Shown: positions 1 through 8,960 of the stretch, in pieces | Layout of the letters: the number at the start of each line of letters is the position of its first letter | How positions within the stretch are numbered: the first letter of the stretch is position 1 | Assembly (NCBI GenBank): GCA_944324165.1 | Contig: CALUVG010000005.1 | Span: 29,350 to 93,349, forward strand | Reading direction: 5' to 3' | DNA from: Candidatus Gastranaerophilales bacterium | GTDB lineage: Bacteria > Cyanobacteriota > Vampirovibrionia > Gastranaerophilales > Gastranaerophilaceae | Length of the DNA: 64,000 nucleotides | Translations under genes and position numbers: made by a program | Notes under the pieces: model-generated | What the model was told of the DNA's origin: nothing | Seen by the model: only the letters and a program-made list of their open reading frames with translations | The model's database searches: none

Positions 1-2
1 TG

Positions 3-1352
3 TACAAACAAGCCTTTATAGAAGAAGGCAAAAGTGAAAAAGAAGCAAAGAAACTTGCAAAACTTGCGCTGAAAGAAGATCAGGCAGCATTAAGATTTGA
101 AAAACGTCAGGTATTCATAGACAAAGATGAATACAAAGCTGCAAAAAAAGCGGACAAAGATAATAAAGATAATTATGAATATCTTGGCAGAAAAACTCGT
201 AAATTCGTAGAAGCACATAAAGATGAATTCTATGAAAACGGTGATTTTTCTAACAAAAAATTCAAAGATTTTATGAAAGGCATAGCCGCTGAAGACCATC
301 AGGCTGATCTTGCAGAGCTTGATGAAGCCGCAGAAGAATATAATTCAACCAGAAGAGTAATGGGAAAAGCCGCAAAATCTGCAGGATTGGACAAAGAAAA
401 AGATAAAACGGCGGGTAAACGTGCATTACATGTTCTCAAAACAACTGCCATAGGAGCAGGATTGGGGGCAGCCGCCGGCGCAGCAATAGGTTATGCAACA
501 GGTTCTGTAACAGAATTAAAAGATGTAAACCATAAACACATTAACATTAATGATCCAAACTTTGATGTAGATGTAGATACAAATTGTGACCTTGAAGGAA
601 CAATTGATACAAGAAAATCTTCAGCCAAAACAGGAGCCATAGCAGGGGCAGTCGGAGGCGGTCTCGCAGGTATGGTGACAGGTCTAACAACAATGAAAAA
701 AATTAAGGATGAAGGTGAAGGAATATATACAAAACGTGAAGAAGCAACCGAAATAATAAAAGGTAAATTTGAGGAGCCAACACCACCAGCTCCGCCAACA
801 CCACCAACACCACCAACACCGCCAACACCGCCAACACCGCCTACTCCTCCAACTCCACCTGTTGAAAAGGTACAATGCCGGGAAGAAATTGATGAAGTTC
901 CTATAATGGAAGAAAAACCGGATCTGGATTACTGTGAATACAAAGTAAAACGCGGTGAATCCTGGTATGATATCACAAGAGATAAATACGGTATTAAAGA
1001 CCATAAAGACATTATGGACGCAGTACACGTACTAAAAGATCAACACGGTGTTAAATATAGTGAAAATGTTCAGCCAAAAGTAATGAAATTATACTACGAT
1101 TTAGAAGTCGGTGACAAAGTATATCAACTTGACTGTGACAAAGATGTAAAAGGTACCGTTAGAAAATATGGAAACCAAAAACAATATAATGGAAAATTCC
1201 AGCCAAGAACAGTTGAACAGCAAACAGGTACAGAATATATCTACAACAGATATGAAACAAGAAATGGTGAGGAAGAACAACTGGTTGACAGCCAGAAATT
1301 CACAAATCAAAAAGATCTGGAAGAATACATCCTTGAAAACGGATGTAACTAA
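3..1352 (+). CDS. LysM-like, Pro/Thr-linker membrane-associated protein (5' end outside window)
   Basis: The frame is open from base 3 to the TAA at 1352, so this is the last 449 residues of a longer protein; the ATG at 273 is internal. The first part is charged and helical. Two glycine-zipper hydrophobic stretches (about bases 440-515 and 625-690) could insert in a membrane. A Pro-Thr-Pro linker (778-860) follows. Bases 930-1130 encode a LysM-like segment (YKVKRGESWYDITRDKYG), a fold that binds peptidoglycan. This suggests a cell-envelope protein. I do not recognise the family. An intrinsic terminator follows 28 bases after the stop. The similar PPTPPTPP linker in the 49291 gene suggests related architecture. 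Confidence 0.75.
   Translation, partial: YKQAFIEEGKSEKEAKKLAKLALKEDQAALRFEKRQVFIDKDEYKAAKKADKDNKDNYEYLGRKTRKFVEAHKDEFYENGDFSNKKFKDFMKGIAAEDHQADLAELDEAAEEYNSTRRVMGKAAKSAGLDKEKDKTAGKRALHVLKTTAIGAGLGAAAGAAIGYATGSVTELKDVNHKHININDPNFDVDVDTNCDLEGTIDTRKSSAKTGAIAGAVGGGLAGMVTGLTTMKKIKDEGEGIYTKREEATEIIKGKFEEPTPPAPPTPPTPPTPPTPPTPPTPPTPPVEKVQCREEIDEVPIMEEKPDLDYCEYKVKRGESWYDITRDKYGIKDHKDIMDAVHVLKDQHGVKYSENVQPKVMKLYYDLEVGDKVYQLDCDKDVKGTVRKYGNQKQYNGKFQPRTVEQQTGTEYIYNRYETRNGEEEQLVDSQKFTNQKDLEEYILENGCN
778..860 (+). repeat. 9-nt repeat encoding (Pro-Thr-Pro)n linker
   Basis: About eight near-perfect copies of a 9-nt unit (CCAACACCG/CCAACACCA) encode a PTP-PTP linker. Unit copy number could change by slippage without breaking the frame. 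Confidence 0.8.
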
Positions 1353-1380
1353 AAAGCAAACCCGAAATGTATAATTAAAA

Positions 1381-1407
1381 GCCCTCTTTATATAAGAGGG
1401 CTTTTCT
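1381..1407. terminator. bidirectional intrinsic terminator
   Basis: A 7-bp stem GCCCTCT/AGAGGGC with a 7-nt loop is flanked by AAAA on the left and TTTT on the right. It serves the LysM-like gene and the convergent nitroreductase gene. Confidence 0.85.
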
Positions 1408-1435
1408 ATTAAAGTTTATGTACAGACTCAGCCAT

Positions 1436-1942
1436 TTACCATTTGTTGTAATGAACTTTTTCAGGCTTGTATCTGTCTACAAATCTGTTTTCATCAGGCG
1501 TATAGCCGAGTGCAATTATAGAAAACGGTTCAATATAATCCGGCAGATTAAAATATTCTTTTACGTTACGGACATTGTTTTCATTCGGATAAGTGCCAAT
1601 CCAGCATCCGCCAAGCCCTTCTTCTGCTATTTGTAAAAGCACATTTTCAGTACATGCTCCCAGATCCTGCTGAATAAACAAATTGTTATCAAAATCGCCT
1701 GTCTGTTTGTTCATCAAAATAATAATGACAGCTCCGGCTGATGCAGCCATCCCGCTGTATGGCGTCATTTTACCCATAGCATTTTTAGTTTCTTCATCAG
1801 TTATTACCAGAAATTCCCACGGCTGTCGGTTATGTGCAGAAGGTGCCTGCATGCCTGCCCTTACTATTCTGTCCAGTTTTTCCTGTTCTACAGGCTTGTT
1901 TTCAAATCTTCTGATTGAACGTCTTGTAAATATAGTATTCAT
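1436..1942 (-). CDS. nitroreductase family protein
   Basis: At 168 residues this is a typical short FMN-dependent nitroreductase. The N-terminus has the family's signature RRSIRRFE (residues 7-14), then APSAHNRQPWEF (residues 33-44), which contacts FMN. The GLGGCWIG motif near residue 110 and GYTPDE near residue 148 also match. Such enzymes use NAD(P)H to reduce nitro-aromatics, quinones or flavins; the substrate here cannot be told. The start is supported by AAGGAGGGGTTTA just upstream on the minus strand. It stands alone, convergent with the LysM-like gene. Confidence 0.9.
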   Translation of the reverse strand: MNTIFTRRSIRRFENKPVEQEKLDRIVRAGMQAPSAHNRQPWEFLVITDEETKNAMGKMTPYSGMAASAGAVIIILMNKQTGDFDNNLFIQQDLGACTENVLLQIAEEGLGGCWIGTYPNENNVRNVKEYFNLPDYIEPFSIIALGYTPDENRFVDRYKPEKVHYNKW

Positions 1943-2029
1943 TAAACCCCTCCTTATTTTTTATCTATTATACATCATTTTTTTGCTAAAAAAATAGACT
2001 ATTCTATGTACATTAATTATTCTAAATTA

Positions 2030-2038
2030 TGTTATGAT
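2030..2038 (+). promoter_or_regulatory. extended -10 box, leaderless start
   Basis: TGTTATGAT ends 6 nt before the ATG at 2045, so transcription should begin at or next to the start codon. Confidence 0.6.
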
Positions 2039-2044
2039 ATAAAA

Positions 2045-3916
2045 ATGGATTTTAAAACGCAAAATGATATAGATAGAGAATATTTTAAACAGGATTTCAA
2101 ACCGATGTCGGATCTGCTTTTCAGAATACGACAATCCTTACGTACAGGCAAAACGCTTGACATTAACGGTATAAACCTGAAAGGCATATATGACTTTAAT
2201 CCCGAACTCTCATTTACCTACATAACTCTGTTTCAGGAAGGCTTAACACCTATAAGATACGGCAGCAGACGTAAAACTCTTGTCAATACATTAAACAGAG
2301 ATATTGAAAAACTACGCGAAAACAAAAATTTTCACAAATTTGAAGTCGGCAGCTTTAGCAAATGCCGCATAATGATTGAATTCATTATTGAACGCCGACA
2401 GACTGATTTAGACAAATTGCACACTAAAATCTTTAATCATAATCGTTTTGAACCCGGAATTACAGGTATTGAACTACAGGACAGTCAGGCATCTTACTAT
2501 TATATGCCTACAGATGCCGTTGTACAAAGCCAGATGGGACTTCGCGGTGCTCTGGAAACTCTTGCCAAACGTTCGCCTGTCGGTAAAATGACTAACAAAA
2601 TTTCCGAAAGATTAAAAATTTTACATGCATCTTACAAACTTAAATGGTATGTATTCAGAACTCGCGCTTTTGTTACTTACAAAAATGGATGTGTTCCTCT
2701 ATACCGCGGGAATATTTTATACAAAGGATTTGATGAAAATACTCTTCTGGGACAATTTATTAAATCCTGCGACTGGTTAATCGCTAACATGTATGATGAC
2801 GGTCGATTTCTATATTATTATGACTGCAAAGAGGATAATTTCAAAGACCATGAACATCCAAACCGAACTGAAGATAATCTATATTACAATGACCTTCGTC
2901 ACAGCGGCGGCACAATCACTCTTATCAGGGCATTTTCTCAAACAGGTGATAAAAAATACATTAATGCCGCTAAAAAATCTCTGGATTTTACCGTTTCAAT
3001 TTCATATGAACAGGATATAAAAGGTAAAACAGGGTATTATACTTTTTACAATCAGAAAGCAAAACTCGGCGGTACAGGGCTTGCACTTATAGCGTTTATG
3101 CAGTACAGGATTGCAACAGGCGACAAAAGTTACGACGAATATATAAAAGGTTATGCCAGACATCTGTTAAGCCGTATGCACAAAAGCGGTGAATTTTACG
3201 GTTATTACATTCATCCGGCATATAACGACGGTCAGCCTTTATTAAAATTAGATGAAATTGAACGACGCGAAACATTTTCATTCTACTATCCCGGAGAAGC
3301 ACTATTAGGATTGGCTCTGTTTGCAAATCACTTTGATGATGATAATGAACTTGTTCAGGAAGTACGCAAAAAGTCAAAAAAAGCACTTGACTGGATAGTA
3401 GACGACAGACCTAATTTCTACAAAGATTTGTTTACTGCTCTGCCTTCAGATGCCTGGTTAATGCAAGCCATTGAAGAATGGTGCAGCGATCCTGAATTTA
3501 TCAAAGACAATTATTTAAAATTTGTATTTGATGATGCAAAAACAATGATGGAAAAGACCTATCAGCGCGATGACAGTCCTTATATCGACTTTGAAGGCGG
3601 ATATTATTACGATTACGGTGACCATTATTATCCTGACGGTGCGCGTTCCGAGGGGCTTGTTGCCGCATATTATCTTGCGAAAAAACTGGGAAATAAAGAT
3701 TTTGCGGAAGAACTGCTGCAAGCCTGTAAAAATGTTGCAGCCTGTCAATTCCAGCTGTTCAATGCCCCTGAAATGACCTATGCACACAAAAATCCCGCAC
3801 GTTCGGTTAACGGCATACGATTTAAAGCAACACGCCAGTGGGTTAGAGTAGATTCAATCCAGCACGTAGCGTGCTTCTTTATAAGACTGTACTGGGCTTT
3901 ACAAACAAAAAAATAA
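2045..3916 (+). CDS. alpha/alpha-toroid (six-hairpin glycosidase-like) protein
   Basis: The start is placed at the ATG at 2045 because an extended -10 box ends 6 nt upstream; an ATG 39 nt earlier lies inside that promoter. The product has 623 residues. From about residue 235 onward it shows repeated helical hairpins typical of (alpha/alpha)6 barrels: DWLIANMYDDGRF, SGGTITLIRAF, AKLGGTGLALIAFM, FYYPGEALLGLAL, and SEGLVAAYYLAKK. This fold is shared by glycosidases, epimerases and glucuronyl hydrolases. No signal peptide or membrane segment is evident. The first 230 residues are unfamiliar. The substrate is unknown, and the catalytic assignment is inference from fold-like repeats only. Confidence 0.7.
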   Translation: MDFKTQNDIDREYFKQDFKPMSDLLFRIRQSLRTGKTLDINGINLKGIYDFNPELSFTYITLFQEGLTPIRYGSRRKTLVNTLNRDIEKLRENKNFHKFEVGSFSKCRIMIEFIIERRQTDLDKLHTKIFNHNRFEPGITGIELQDSQASYYYMPTDAVVQSQMGLRGALETLAKRSPVGKMTNKISERLKILHASYKLKWYVFRTRAFVTYKNGCVPLYRGNILYKGFDENTLLGQFIKSCDWLIANMYDDGRFLYYYDCKEDNFKDHEHPNRTEDNLYYNDLRHSGGTITLIRAFSQTGDKKYINAAKKSLDFTVSISYEQDIKGKTGYYTFYNQKAKLGGTGLALIAFMQYRIATGDKSYDEYIKGYARHLLSRMHKSGEFYGYYIHPAYNDGQPLLKLDEIERRETFSFYYPGEALLGLALFANHFDDDNELVQEVRKKSKKALDWIVDDRPNFYKDLFTALPSDAWLMQAIEEWCSDPEFIKDNYLKFVFDDAKTMMEKTYQRDDSPYIDFEGGYYYDYGDHYYPDGARSEGLVAAYYLAKKLGNKDFAEELLQACKNVAACQFQLFNAPEMTYAHKNPARSVNGIRFKATRQWVRVDSIQHVACFFIRLYWALQTKK

Positions 3917-4074
3917 ATAACATTACATTCAAAATGCTGCCAAAATCCGGCAAATCTCTACCTGTAGAAGTAGTTCATTATTTAACTTCTCCGATTAACA
4001 AACAAATTAAAGTCCCGGCACATAAAATTAGTTCAACCGTACTTAAATCAACTATTCCAATATAAAACTTTTCG

Positions 4075-4083
4075 TGTTATAAT
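4075..4083 (+). promoter_or_regulatory. extended -10 box of lepA, leaderless
   Basis: TGTTATAAT ends 7 nt before the lepA ATG. No Shine-Dalgarno sequence fits between them. Confidence 0.65.
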
Positions 4084-4090
4084 CAGTTAT

Positions 4091-5893
4091 ATGAAGTATA
4101 GAGAAAATGTAAGAAATTTTTGTATCATTGCCCACATTGACCACGGTAAATCAACTCTGGCAGATAGACTGCTGGAATTTACCGGTACAGTTGCACAGCG
4201 CGATATGCAAAATCAAATTCTTGATTCTATGGACATTGAGCGTGAACGCGGTATTACAATCAAACTCAACGCCGCAAGAATGAATTACAAAGGAAAAGAC
4301 GGCAAAAATTATATTCTTAACCTTATTGATACTCCTGGGCATGTAGATTTTTCTTACGAAGTTTCCCGCTCCCTCGCTGCTTGCGAAGGTGCTTTGCTCA
4401 TTGTAGATTCCACTCAGGGAGTTGAGGCACAAACCCTTGCAAATGTTTATCTCGCCGCTGAACAAAATCTTGAAATTATACCCGTTATAAACAAAATTGA
4501 CCTTCCATCCGCGGATGTAGAACGCGTTAGGCAGGAAATTGAAGAAGTTTTAGGTATTGATGCATCTATGGCTATTCCTGTAAGTGCAAAAGCAGGTATA
4601 GGAATTGAAGAAGTCCTTGATGCCATAGTAGATTTTATCCCGCCGCCTGAAGATACATCAGACAAACCATTACGCGCCCTTGTTTTTGACAGTGCTTACG
4701 ATCAGTATCTTGGCACTTTGTGTTTCTTTAAAATTATTGACGGCAAAATGAAACTCGGAGATAAAGTAAAATTCATGGCGTCAGGAAAAGAGTACGAAAT
4801 AGTCGAACTTGGATATTTAACCCCAAACAGAGTTCAGGTAAATGAACTGGTTTGCGGTGATGTTGGATATTTTGCCGGCTCAATTAAAGAATTGACAAGA
4901 TTTGTAGGTGACACAATCACACATGTGGATGCACCCGCATCTGAACCGCTCCCGGGCTACAAAGAAGCCTTGCCTATGGTATTTTCAGGACTCTATCCGG
5001 TTGACAATGATGATTATCATAACCTCAAAGAAGCTCTTGAAAAACTTAAACTCAACGACAGCAGCATTACATTTGAACCAGAAACCTCTAGTGCTTTAGG
5101 ATTCGGATTCCGCTGCGGATTTTTGGGTATGCTCCATATGGAAATAGCTCAGGAACGCCTTGAACGTGAATATAATTTATCACTGGTCACAACAGCTCCA
5201 TCAGTTGTATACAAAGTCTATAAAACTAATGGCGAAATGGTTGAAATAGACAACCCTGCCAATCTGCCGCCGGCTCAGGTCCGCGATTATATAGAAGAAC
5301 CTTATGTTAAAGTTCAAATAATAACCCCGAATGACTATGTCGGAACACTGATGGATTTAGCACAAACTAAACGCGGTATTTTTGTCAATATGTCCTATCT
5401 TGACAAAATACGTGCAAGTTTAGAATATGAAATACCGTTAAGTGAAGTCATCACAGATTTTTATGATCAATTAAAATCACGCTCTAAAGGCTATGCGAGT
5501 ATGGATTACGAATTTCATGATTACAAACGCTCAAATCTCGTCAAGCTGGATATCCTGCTTGCCAATGAGGTTGTCGACGCTTTGTCTGTAATCTGTCACG
5601 CTGACAGTGCTTTTTATATAGGTCAAAAATTGACCGCTAAATTAAAAGATATAATTCCGCGTCAATTGTTTGAAGTGCCTATTCAAGCCGCAATTGGCGG
5701 ACGTGTCATTGCTCGTACCAATATTAAAGCTTTACGTAAAAACGTTCTTGATAAATGTTATGGTGGTGACATCTCCCGTAAACGTAAACTTTTAGAAAAG
5801 CAGAAAAAAGGTAAAAAACGAATGAAATCCGTAGGACGCGTAGAAGTACCTCAAGAAGCCTTTATGGCTGTGTTGAGTCTTGATGATGAATAG
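4091..5893 (+). CDS. lepA: elongation factor 4 (LepA), translational GTPase
   Basis: The 600-residue length matches LepA. G1 is [14 protein letters not shown] (residues 14-27), the switch region is RERGITIK, G3 is DTPGHVDF, and G4 is NKID. Domain II and an EF-G-like domain III follow. The LepA-specific C-terminal domain is recognisable from [17 protein letters not shown] sequence to [17 protein letters not shown] near the end. EF4 binds ribosomes and remobilises stalled or mis-translocated complexes in the cytoplasm. The gene is monocistronic, read from a promoter abutting its ATG. Its last 32 bp overlap the convergent LuxR-type gene. Confidence 0.97.
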   Translation: MKYRENVRNFCIIAHIDHGKSTLADRLLEFTGTVAQRDMQNQILDSMDIERERGITIKLNAARMNYKGKDGKNYILNLIDTPGHVDFSYEVSRSLAACEGALLIVDSTQGVEAQTLANVYLAAEQNLEIIPVINKIDLPSADVERVRQEIEEVLGIDASMAIPVSAKAGIGIEEVLDAIVDFIPPPEDTSDKPLRALVFDSAYDQYLGTLCFFKIIDGKMKLGDKVKFMASGKEYEIVELGYLTPNRVQVNELVCGDVGYFAGSIKELTRFVGDTITHVDAPASEPLPGYKEALPMVFSGLYPVDNDDYHNLKEALEKLKLNDSSITFEPETSSALGFGFRCGFLGMLHMEIAQERLEREYNLSLVTTAPSVVYKVYKTNGEMVEIDNPANLPPAQVRDYIEEPYVKVQIITPNDYVGTLMDLAQTKRGIFVNMSYLDKIRASLEYEIPLSEVITDFYDQLKSRSKGYASMDYEFHDYKRSNLVKLDILLANEVVDALSVICHADSAFYIGQKLTAKLKDIIPRQLFEVPIQAAIGGRVIARTNIKALRKNVLDKCYGGDISRKRKLLEKQKKGKKRMKSVGRVEVPQEAFMAVLSLDDE

Positions 5894-6104
5894 CGTGCCG
5901 CATCTCTATACCTATTCTTGCTGCAGCAGTTCTTGATTTAACCCCAAATTTATGTAATATAGAACTTACATGCGCCTTTGATGTGTGATGTGTAATTGTC
6001 AATTTCTCAGCAATCTCCCTATTGTTTAACCCCTCGATTACACAGTCCAAAACTTCATCTTCTCTTTTTGTTAATTCTCTGTCATTGTTATTAATGCTTA
6101 ACAT
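5862..6104 (-). CDS. small LuxR/NarL-type HTH transcriptional regulator
   Basis: The 80-residue protein is almost entirely a GerE/LuxR-type DNA-binding domain: [20 protein letters not shown] (residues 12-31), [19 protein letters not shown] with the recognition helix, then [13 protein letters not shown]. It has no receiver or ligand-binding domain, so it belongs with stand-alone GerE-like regulators. AAGGAG lies 6 nt upstream of the start. A perfect 22-bp palindrome sits about 52-73 bp upstream of the start and could be its operator. The 3' end overlaps lepA by 32 bp, so transcription of the two genes may interfere. Confidence 0.85.
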   Translation of the reverse strand: MLSINNNDRELTKREDEVLDCVIEGLNNREIAEKLTITHHTSKAHVSSILHKFGVKSRTAAARIGIEMRHAIHHQDSTQP

Positions 6105-6155
6105 TCATCACTCCTTTCAATACATACCGATGGTAACAAAAGCATATCTTGTTGG

Positions 6156-6177
6156 ATATTAGCCAGCTGGCTAATAT
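6156..6177. promoter_or_regulatory. perfect 22-bp palindrome, likely operator
   Basis: The left arm ATATTAGCCAG is followed directly by its exact inverse complement, with no spacer. It lies in the 348-bp region between the LuxR-type gene and the next plus-strand gene. Its size suits a dimeric HTH protein. There is no T tract, so it does not look like a terminator. Confidence 0.6.
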
Positions 6178-6393
6178 TGCCCAAATCCTTTAAAAATAGA
6201 TTTATCCGGTATATATTTGATTTGAGTATGTAAACTTTTGTTAAAGTTTCATTACAAAGTATATACGATATACGCAATTTTTCTATACGAAAATACTTTA
6301 TATAAATATGGAAAACATTTTTTAGGATATACAAATTAAAGGAATGGCAATGTAAATAATTGTAACAAAAACTGATAATTTATAAGAAATTAT

Positions 6394-6421
6394 TAAAGTT
6401 TACAATAGAAAATGTCGATTA
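6394..6421 (+). promoter_or_regulatory. sigma-28-like promoter (TAAAGTTT-N12-GTCGATTA)
   Basis: TAAAGTTT (6394-6401) and GTCGATTA (6414-6421) are separated by exactly 12 nt. The same pair at the same spacing occurs before the genes at 30733, 31169 and 39750. Confidence 0.6.
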
Positions 6422-6452
6422 AGAGAACGTGAGTAAATAAAGGAGAACCGAA

Positions 6453-6887
6453 ATGGGTATCGAAGATTTAAAATTCAGATTAGCTAGCCAGTATGTACAA
6501 TCAAGTAAAAATGCTAAAACTGAAGAAGGAAAAGGAAAAAAAGAGGTAAAGGCTGAAGAAGCACCAAAACAACAACAAACAACTGAGGTTGGAGATAAAT
6601 TGCTGACTGAAGATCCAAAAATGGCAGTTATGCGTGATTTGGGCTTTATTAAAGCCGGAAGAGTTAATACATCACCGGAAGCTACAATGCAGAGAGCACA
6701 AACTTATTTTGAAACAGCTCCTGAGATGGCAGCTTTAAATGAAATGTTTGGCATTACAAATCAAAGAGGATATAATGTACGCGGTGTTGATAATGATAAA
6801 CTTGACAGATATCTTGCAAAAGGTTTGTCTGAAGAATCCAGCACAGGTGTACTAGATTTTATGGATAAATTAGTCGCTTTAGGTTAA
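6453..6887 (+). CDS. hypothetical lineage-specific protein, 144 aa
   Basis: I do not recognise this protein. The RBS AAAGGAG lies 7 nt upstream of the ATG. Residues 18-50 are a low-complexity charged Lys/Glu/Gln linker. The remainder is predicted soluble and helical, with no signal peptide or membrane segment. It is monocistronic between a sigma-28-like promoter and an intrinsic terminator. Other genes with that promoter (30733, 31169, 39750) also encode small acidic proteins of unknown function, so it likely belongs to the same regulon. Confidence 0.75.
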   Translation: MGIEDLKFRLASQYVQSSKNAKTEEGKGKKEVKAEEAPKQQQTTEVGDKLLTEDPKMAVMRDLGFIKAGRVNTSPEATMQRAQTYFETAPEMAALNEMFGITNQRGYNVRGVDNDKLDRYLAKGLSEESSTGVLDFMDKLVALG

Positions 6888-6926
6888 GCGAAACTTATAA
6901 AATACATTTACTCACACATTTAAAGC

Positions 6927-6953
6927 GGCTGACAGTAATTGTCAGCCCTTTTT
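6927..6953 (+). terminator. intrinsic terminator
   Basis: The stem GGCTGAC/GTCAGCC has a 7-nt loop and is followed by TTTTT. It ends the 144-residue gene just ahead of the gph-like promoter. Confidence 0.85.
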
Positions 6954-6954
6954 A

Positions 6955-6963
6955 TGTTATATT
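6955..6963 (+). promoter_or_regulatory. extended -10 box, leaderless start
   Basis: TGTTATATT ends 6 nt before the ATG at 6970, with no room for a Shine-Dalgarno site. Confidence 0.6.
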
Positions 6964-6969
6964 GATTGT

Positions 6970-7626
6970 ATGATAGATACAGTAATTTTTGATTTGGATG
7001 GAACATTATTATTTTCACTGGAAGACTTGAAAAACAGTACAAATTTTGCACTGCGCCAATTTGGCTTTAAAGAAAGAACGCTTGAGGAGGTACGCATATT
7101 TGTAGGTGACGGTGTAAGAAAATTGATAGAACGCGCACTGCCGCAAGGAACGGACGCTATGATAATAGAAGATGTATTGCGTGTATTTAAAGAAAATTAT
7201 GAACAAAATATGTATAATTGCACAAAACCTTACAATGGTATCCAAAAGTTACTATTAGATTTAAGGCATAGCAGTCTTAAAACTGCCGTAGTTTCTAACA
7301 AATTTGATATTGCAGTCAAAGAACTTTGCAAAAAATATTTTGGAGATTTAATAGATGTCGCAATAGGACAGAGAGACGATGTACCTAAAAAACCTGCCCC
7401 GAATGGCGTTTTTGCGGCTATAAAAGAACTCGGCGCCAAACAGCAAAACTGTATTTATGTTGGAGACAGCGATGTAGATGTTTTAACCGCACACAATGCA
7501 GGTCTTAAGTGTATAGGAGTAACCTGGGGATATCGCGACAGAGAGCTTTTAGAAAGCAAAGGAGCCGATTACATTGTAAACGACCCCCATGAAATTTTTA
7601 ATCTTATTAAAAAAATTAACCGATAA
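6970..7626 (+). CDS. gph: HAD-superfamily hydrolase, phosphoglycolate phosphatase-like
   Basis: The 218-residue protein has the four HAD motifs in order: motif I DLDGTL (residues 8-13, nucleophile and acid Asp), motif II VVSNK, motif III lysine in KKPAPNG, and motif IV VGDSDVDV. The cap lies between motifs I and II, giving the class I (Gph/PGMB-like) layout. The family dephosphorylates small phospho-metabolites such as 2-phosphoglycolate; the exact substrate is inferred. It is read as a leaderless transcript. The 3' end overlaps the convergent ferritin gene by 11 bp. Confidence 0.85.
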   Translation: MIDTVIFDLDGTLLFSLEDLKNSTNFALRQFGFKERTLEEVRIFVGDGVRKLIERALPQGTDAMIIEDVLRVFKENYEQNMYNCTKPYNGIQKLLLDLRHSSLKTAVVSNKFDIAVKELCKKYFGDLIDVAIGQRDDVPKKPAPNGVFAAIKELGAKQQNCIYVGDSDVDVLTAHNAGLKCIGVTWGYRDRELLESKGADYIVNDPHEIFNLIKKINR

Positions 7627-8125
7627 CCGGTGCAACAAATGTTCTTGTTGCAAGTTCTTTATCAAGAAGAAGTAATGCATTTGCATCATTTCCGATAAGT
7701 TTTAATGTAGCCAGAACGCCGCCGACATTTGCTTCTTCTTCAACCTGTTCTTTCAAATACCAGTCAAGGAAAGATAATGCGGCACGATCTTTAACTTCAT
7801 CTGCTACATCCATTAAAGCATTAATCCTTGAAGTTACATATTCTTCATGTTCAAGAACCTGTTCAAAGCAAGCAAGAGGAGAATCCCAATCTGTTTCCGG
7901 TTTGTCAATCGCATCAAGTTCAACCTTGCCGCCGCGTTCGTGTACATAGTTAAACATACCCATAGCATGAGCGTGTTCTTCCTGAACCTGAACAGTAAAC
8001 CAGTTTACAAATCCTTTTAAGTTTAATCTTTCAAAATAAGCCTGCATTGACAAGTAAAGGTATTCTGAATAAAGTTCTTTGTTTATTTGATCATTAAAAG
8101 CTTTTTCCATTTTCTCATTTAGCAT
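7616..8125 (-). CDS. ftnA: ferritin (bacterial non-haem, FtnA type)
   Basis: The start is set at 8125 because GGGAGA lies 8 nt upstream; an in-frame ATG 48 nt further up lacks an RBS and would add an atypical extension. The product has 169 residues, standard for FtnA. Ferroxidase ligands are visible: the Glu in INKELYSEYLYL (residues 10-21), the E..H pair in QEEHAHAMGMF, and glutamates in YLKEQVEEEANV near residue 127. Ferritin oxidises Fe(II) and stores iron in a 24-subunit shell in the cytoplasm. It is monocistronic and convergent with the gph-like gene. Confidence 0.95.
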   Translation of the reverse strand: MLNEKMEKAFNDQINKELYSEYLYLSMQAYFERLNLKGFVNWFTVQVQEEHAHAMGMFNYVHERGGKVELDAIDKPETDWDSPLACFEQVLEHEEYVTSRINALMDVADEVKDRAALSFLDWYLKEQVEEEANVGGVLATLKLIGNDANALLLLDKELATRTFVAPVIG

Positions 8126-8271
8126 AATTTTATCTCCCTTCGTATAAAACTTATTCCGATTAAATTTTAGCACGTAAAAAAGAGAAATTAAACTATTTAA
8201 AAATTAAATTTTCTTAACAAAAATGTTAGTAAAGGCAATAAATTAGTTTGTCTTTTTTTATTAAGACTGCT

Positions 8272-8895
8272 ATGAATATTAATGCTTTACAGAATAATTA
8301 CTATTGCGGACATCCCCAACCGATCACATCAGGCAAGAAACAATCACCTTCTTTTAAAGGAAACGGTGTTCAGAGATTAACCAATATAAATATTGGAATG
8401 ATGCCACAGGGATTTATAGGTGAAGTTGCTCTGTTTAATAAAAAACTGCACAAAAATGTGTTTGTAAATGTGTTTAAAGAGTTTGACTGCGGTGATGAAA
8501 TTTACAGCCTTAAAGATGAAAATAATCAACCAATTGGGAAATTGGCGCTAAGGATAAAAAAATATTTTGACTATGATAAATCTATTAATAAAGATGACCC
8601 AAGTCACGTTTATGTCGTTGATTTGTACAATTTTTCACGAAAAGACACTCCTTTTGCAAACCAAAATACCGATGATTACAGCCATGTTGGTATAAGACTT
8701 TTACAAATAGCCCAGAGACGGAGTGATGAGGCTCAATGCAGCGGCAACATTAAACTTAATGCAATGCCGGAAGCGTTGTCTTTTTATCGCAGTAAAATCG
8801 GAATGCAGAGTGATCCGGATGCATTCAATAAAAATTTTCTCTTTCTTCCATGGGACAAAAAAGAGACGCTGTCCAGAATGTATGACGGATTATAA
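8272..8895 (+). CDS. GNAT-like acetyltransferase-fold protein
   Basis: The ATG at 8272 is preferred over an in-frame TTG at 8248. The 207-residue product begins with an unstructured leader holding a SPSFKG motif. The core begins with a beta-rich region, and the C-terminal half resembles GNAT motifs: HVYVVDLYNF (strand beta4), SHVGIRLLQIAQRRSDEA (acetyl-CoA-binding helix, with a degenerate glycine pattern), then NAMPEALSFYRSKIGM, matching the common A..FY.k.G ending. I infer N-acetyltransferase ancestry. The weak pyrophosphate loop leaves activity uncertain. It has no operon partners. Confidence 0.6.
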   Translation: MNINALQNNYYCGHPQPITSGKKQSPSFKGNGVQRLTNINIGMMPQGFIGEVALFNKKLHKNVFVNVFKEFDCGDEIYSLKDENNQPIGKLALRIKKYFDYDKSINKDDPSHVYVVDLYNFSRKDTPFANQNTDDYSHVGIRLLQIAQRRSDEAQCSGNIKLNAMPEALSFYRSKIGMQSDPDAFNKNFLFLPWDKKETLSRMYDGL

Positions 8896-8960
8896 TACAC
8901 TTCCTGACTAATACTTCGGATAATGAAAATTAGACATTGTTTTCTTTAAATATATTTGTT

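Larger units (their letters stand above)
6105..6452. other. 348-bp intergenic region
   Basis: This AT-rich gap contains the 22-bp palindrome and the sigma-28-like promoter described separately. A 78-codon minus-strand frame runs through it, but I judge that spurious. Nothing else stands out. Confidence 0.6.

Noticed and set aside
684..1028. Minus-strand frame rich in Trp and Cys
   Set aside because: It is the antisense of the Pro-Thr-Pro repeat; the Trp/Cys runs are just the complement of that repeat.
3871..4065. 64-codon frame between the toroid protein and lepA
   Set aside because: Begins inside the preceding gene with no RBS, and its sequence is unremarkable.
6098..6334. 78-codon minus-strand frame ending inside the LuxR-type start
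   Set aside because: No RBS, AT-driven composition (many Ile, Tyr, Leu), and it spans the palindrome. The stop/start overlap is probably chance.
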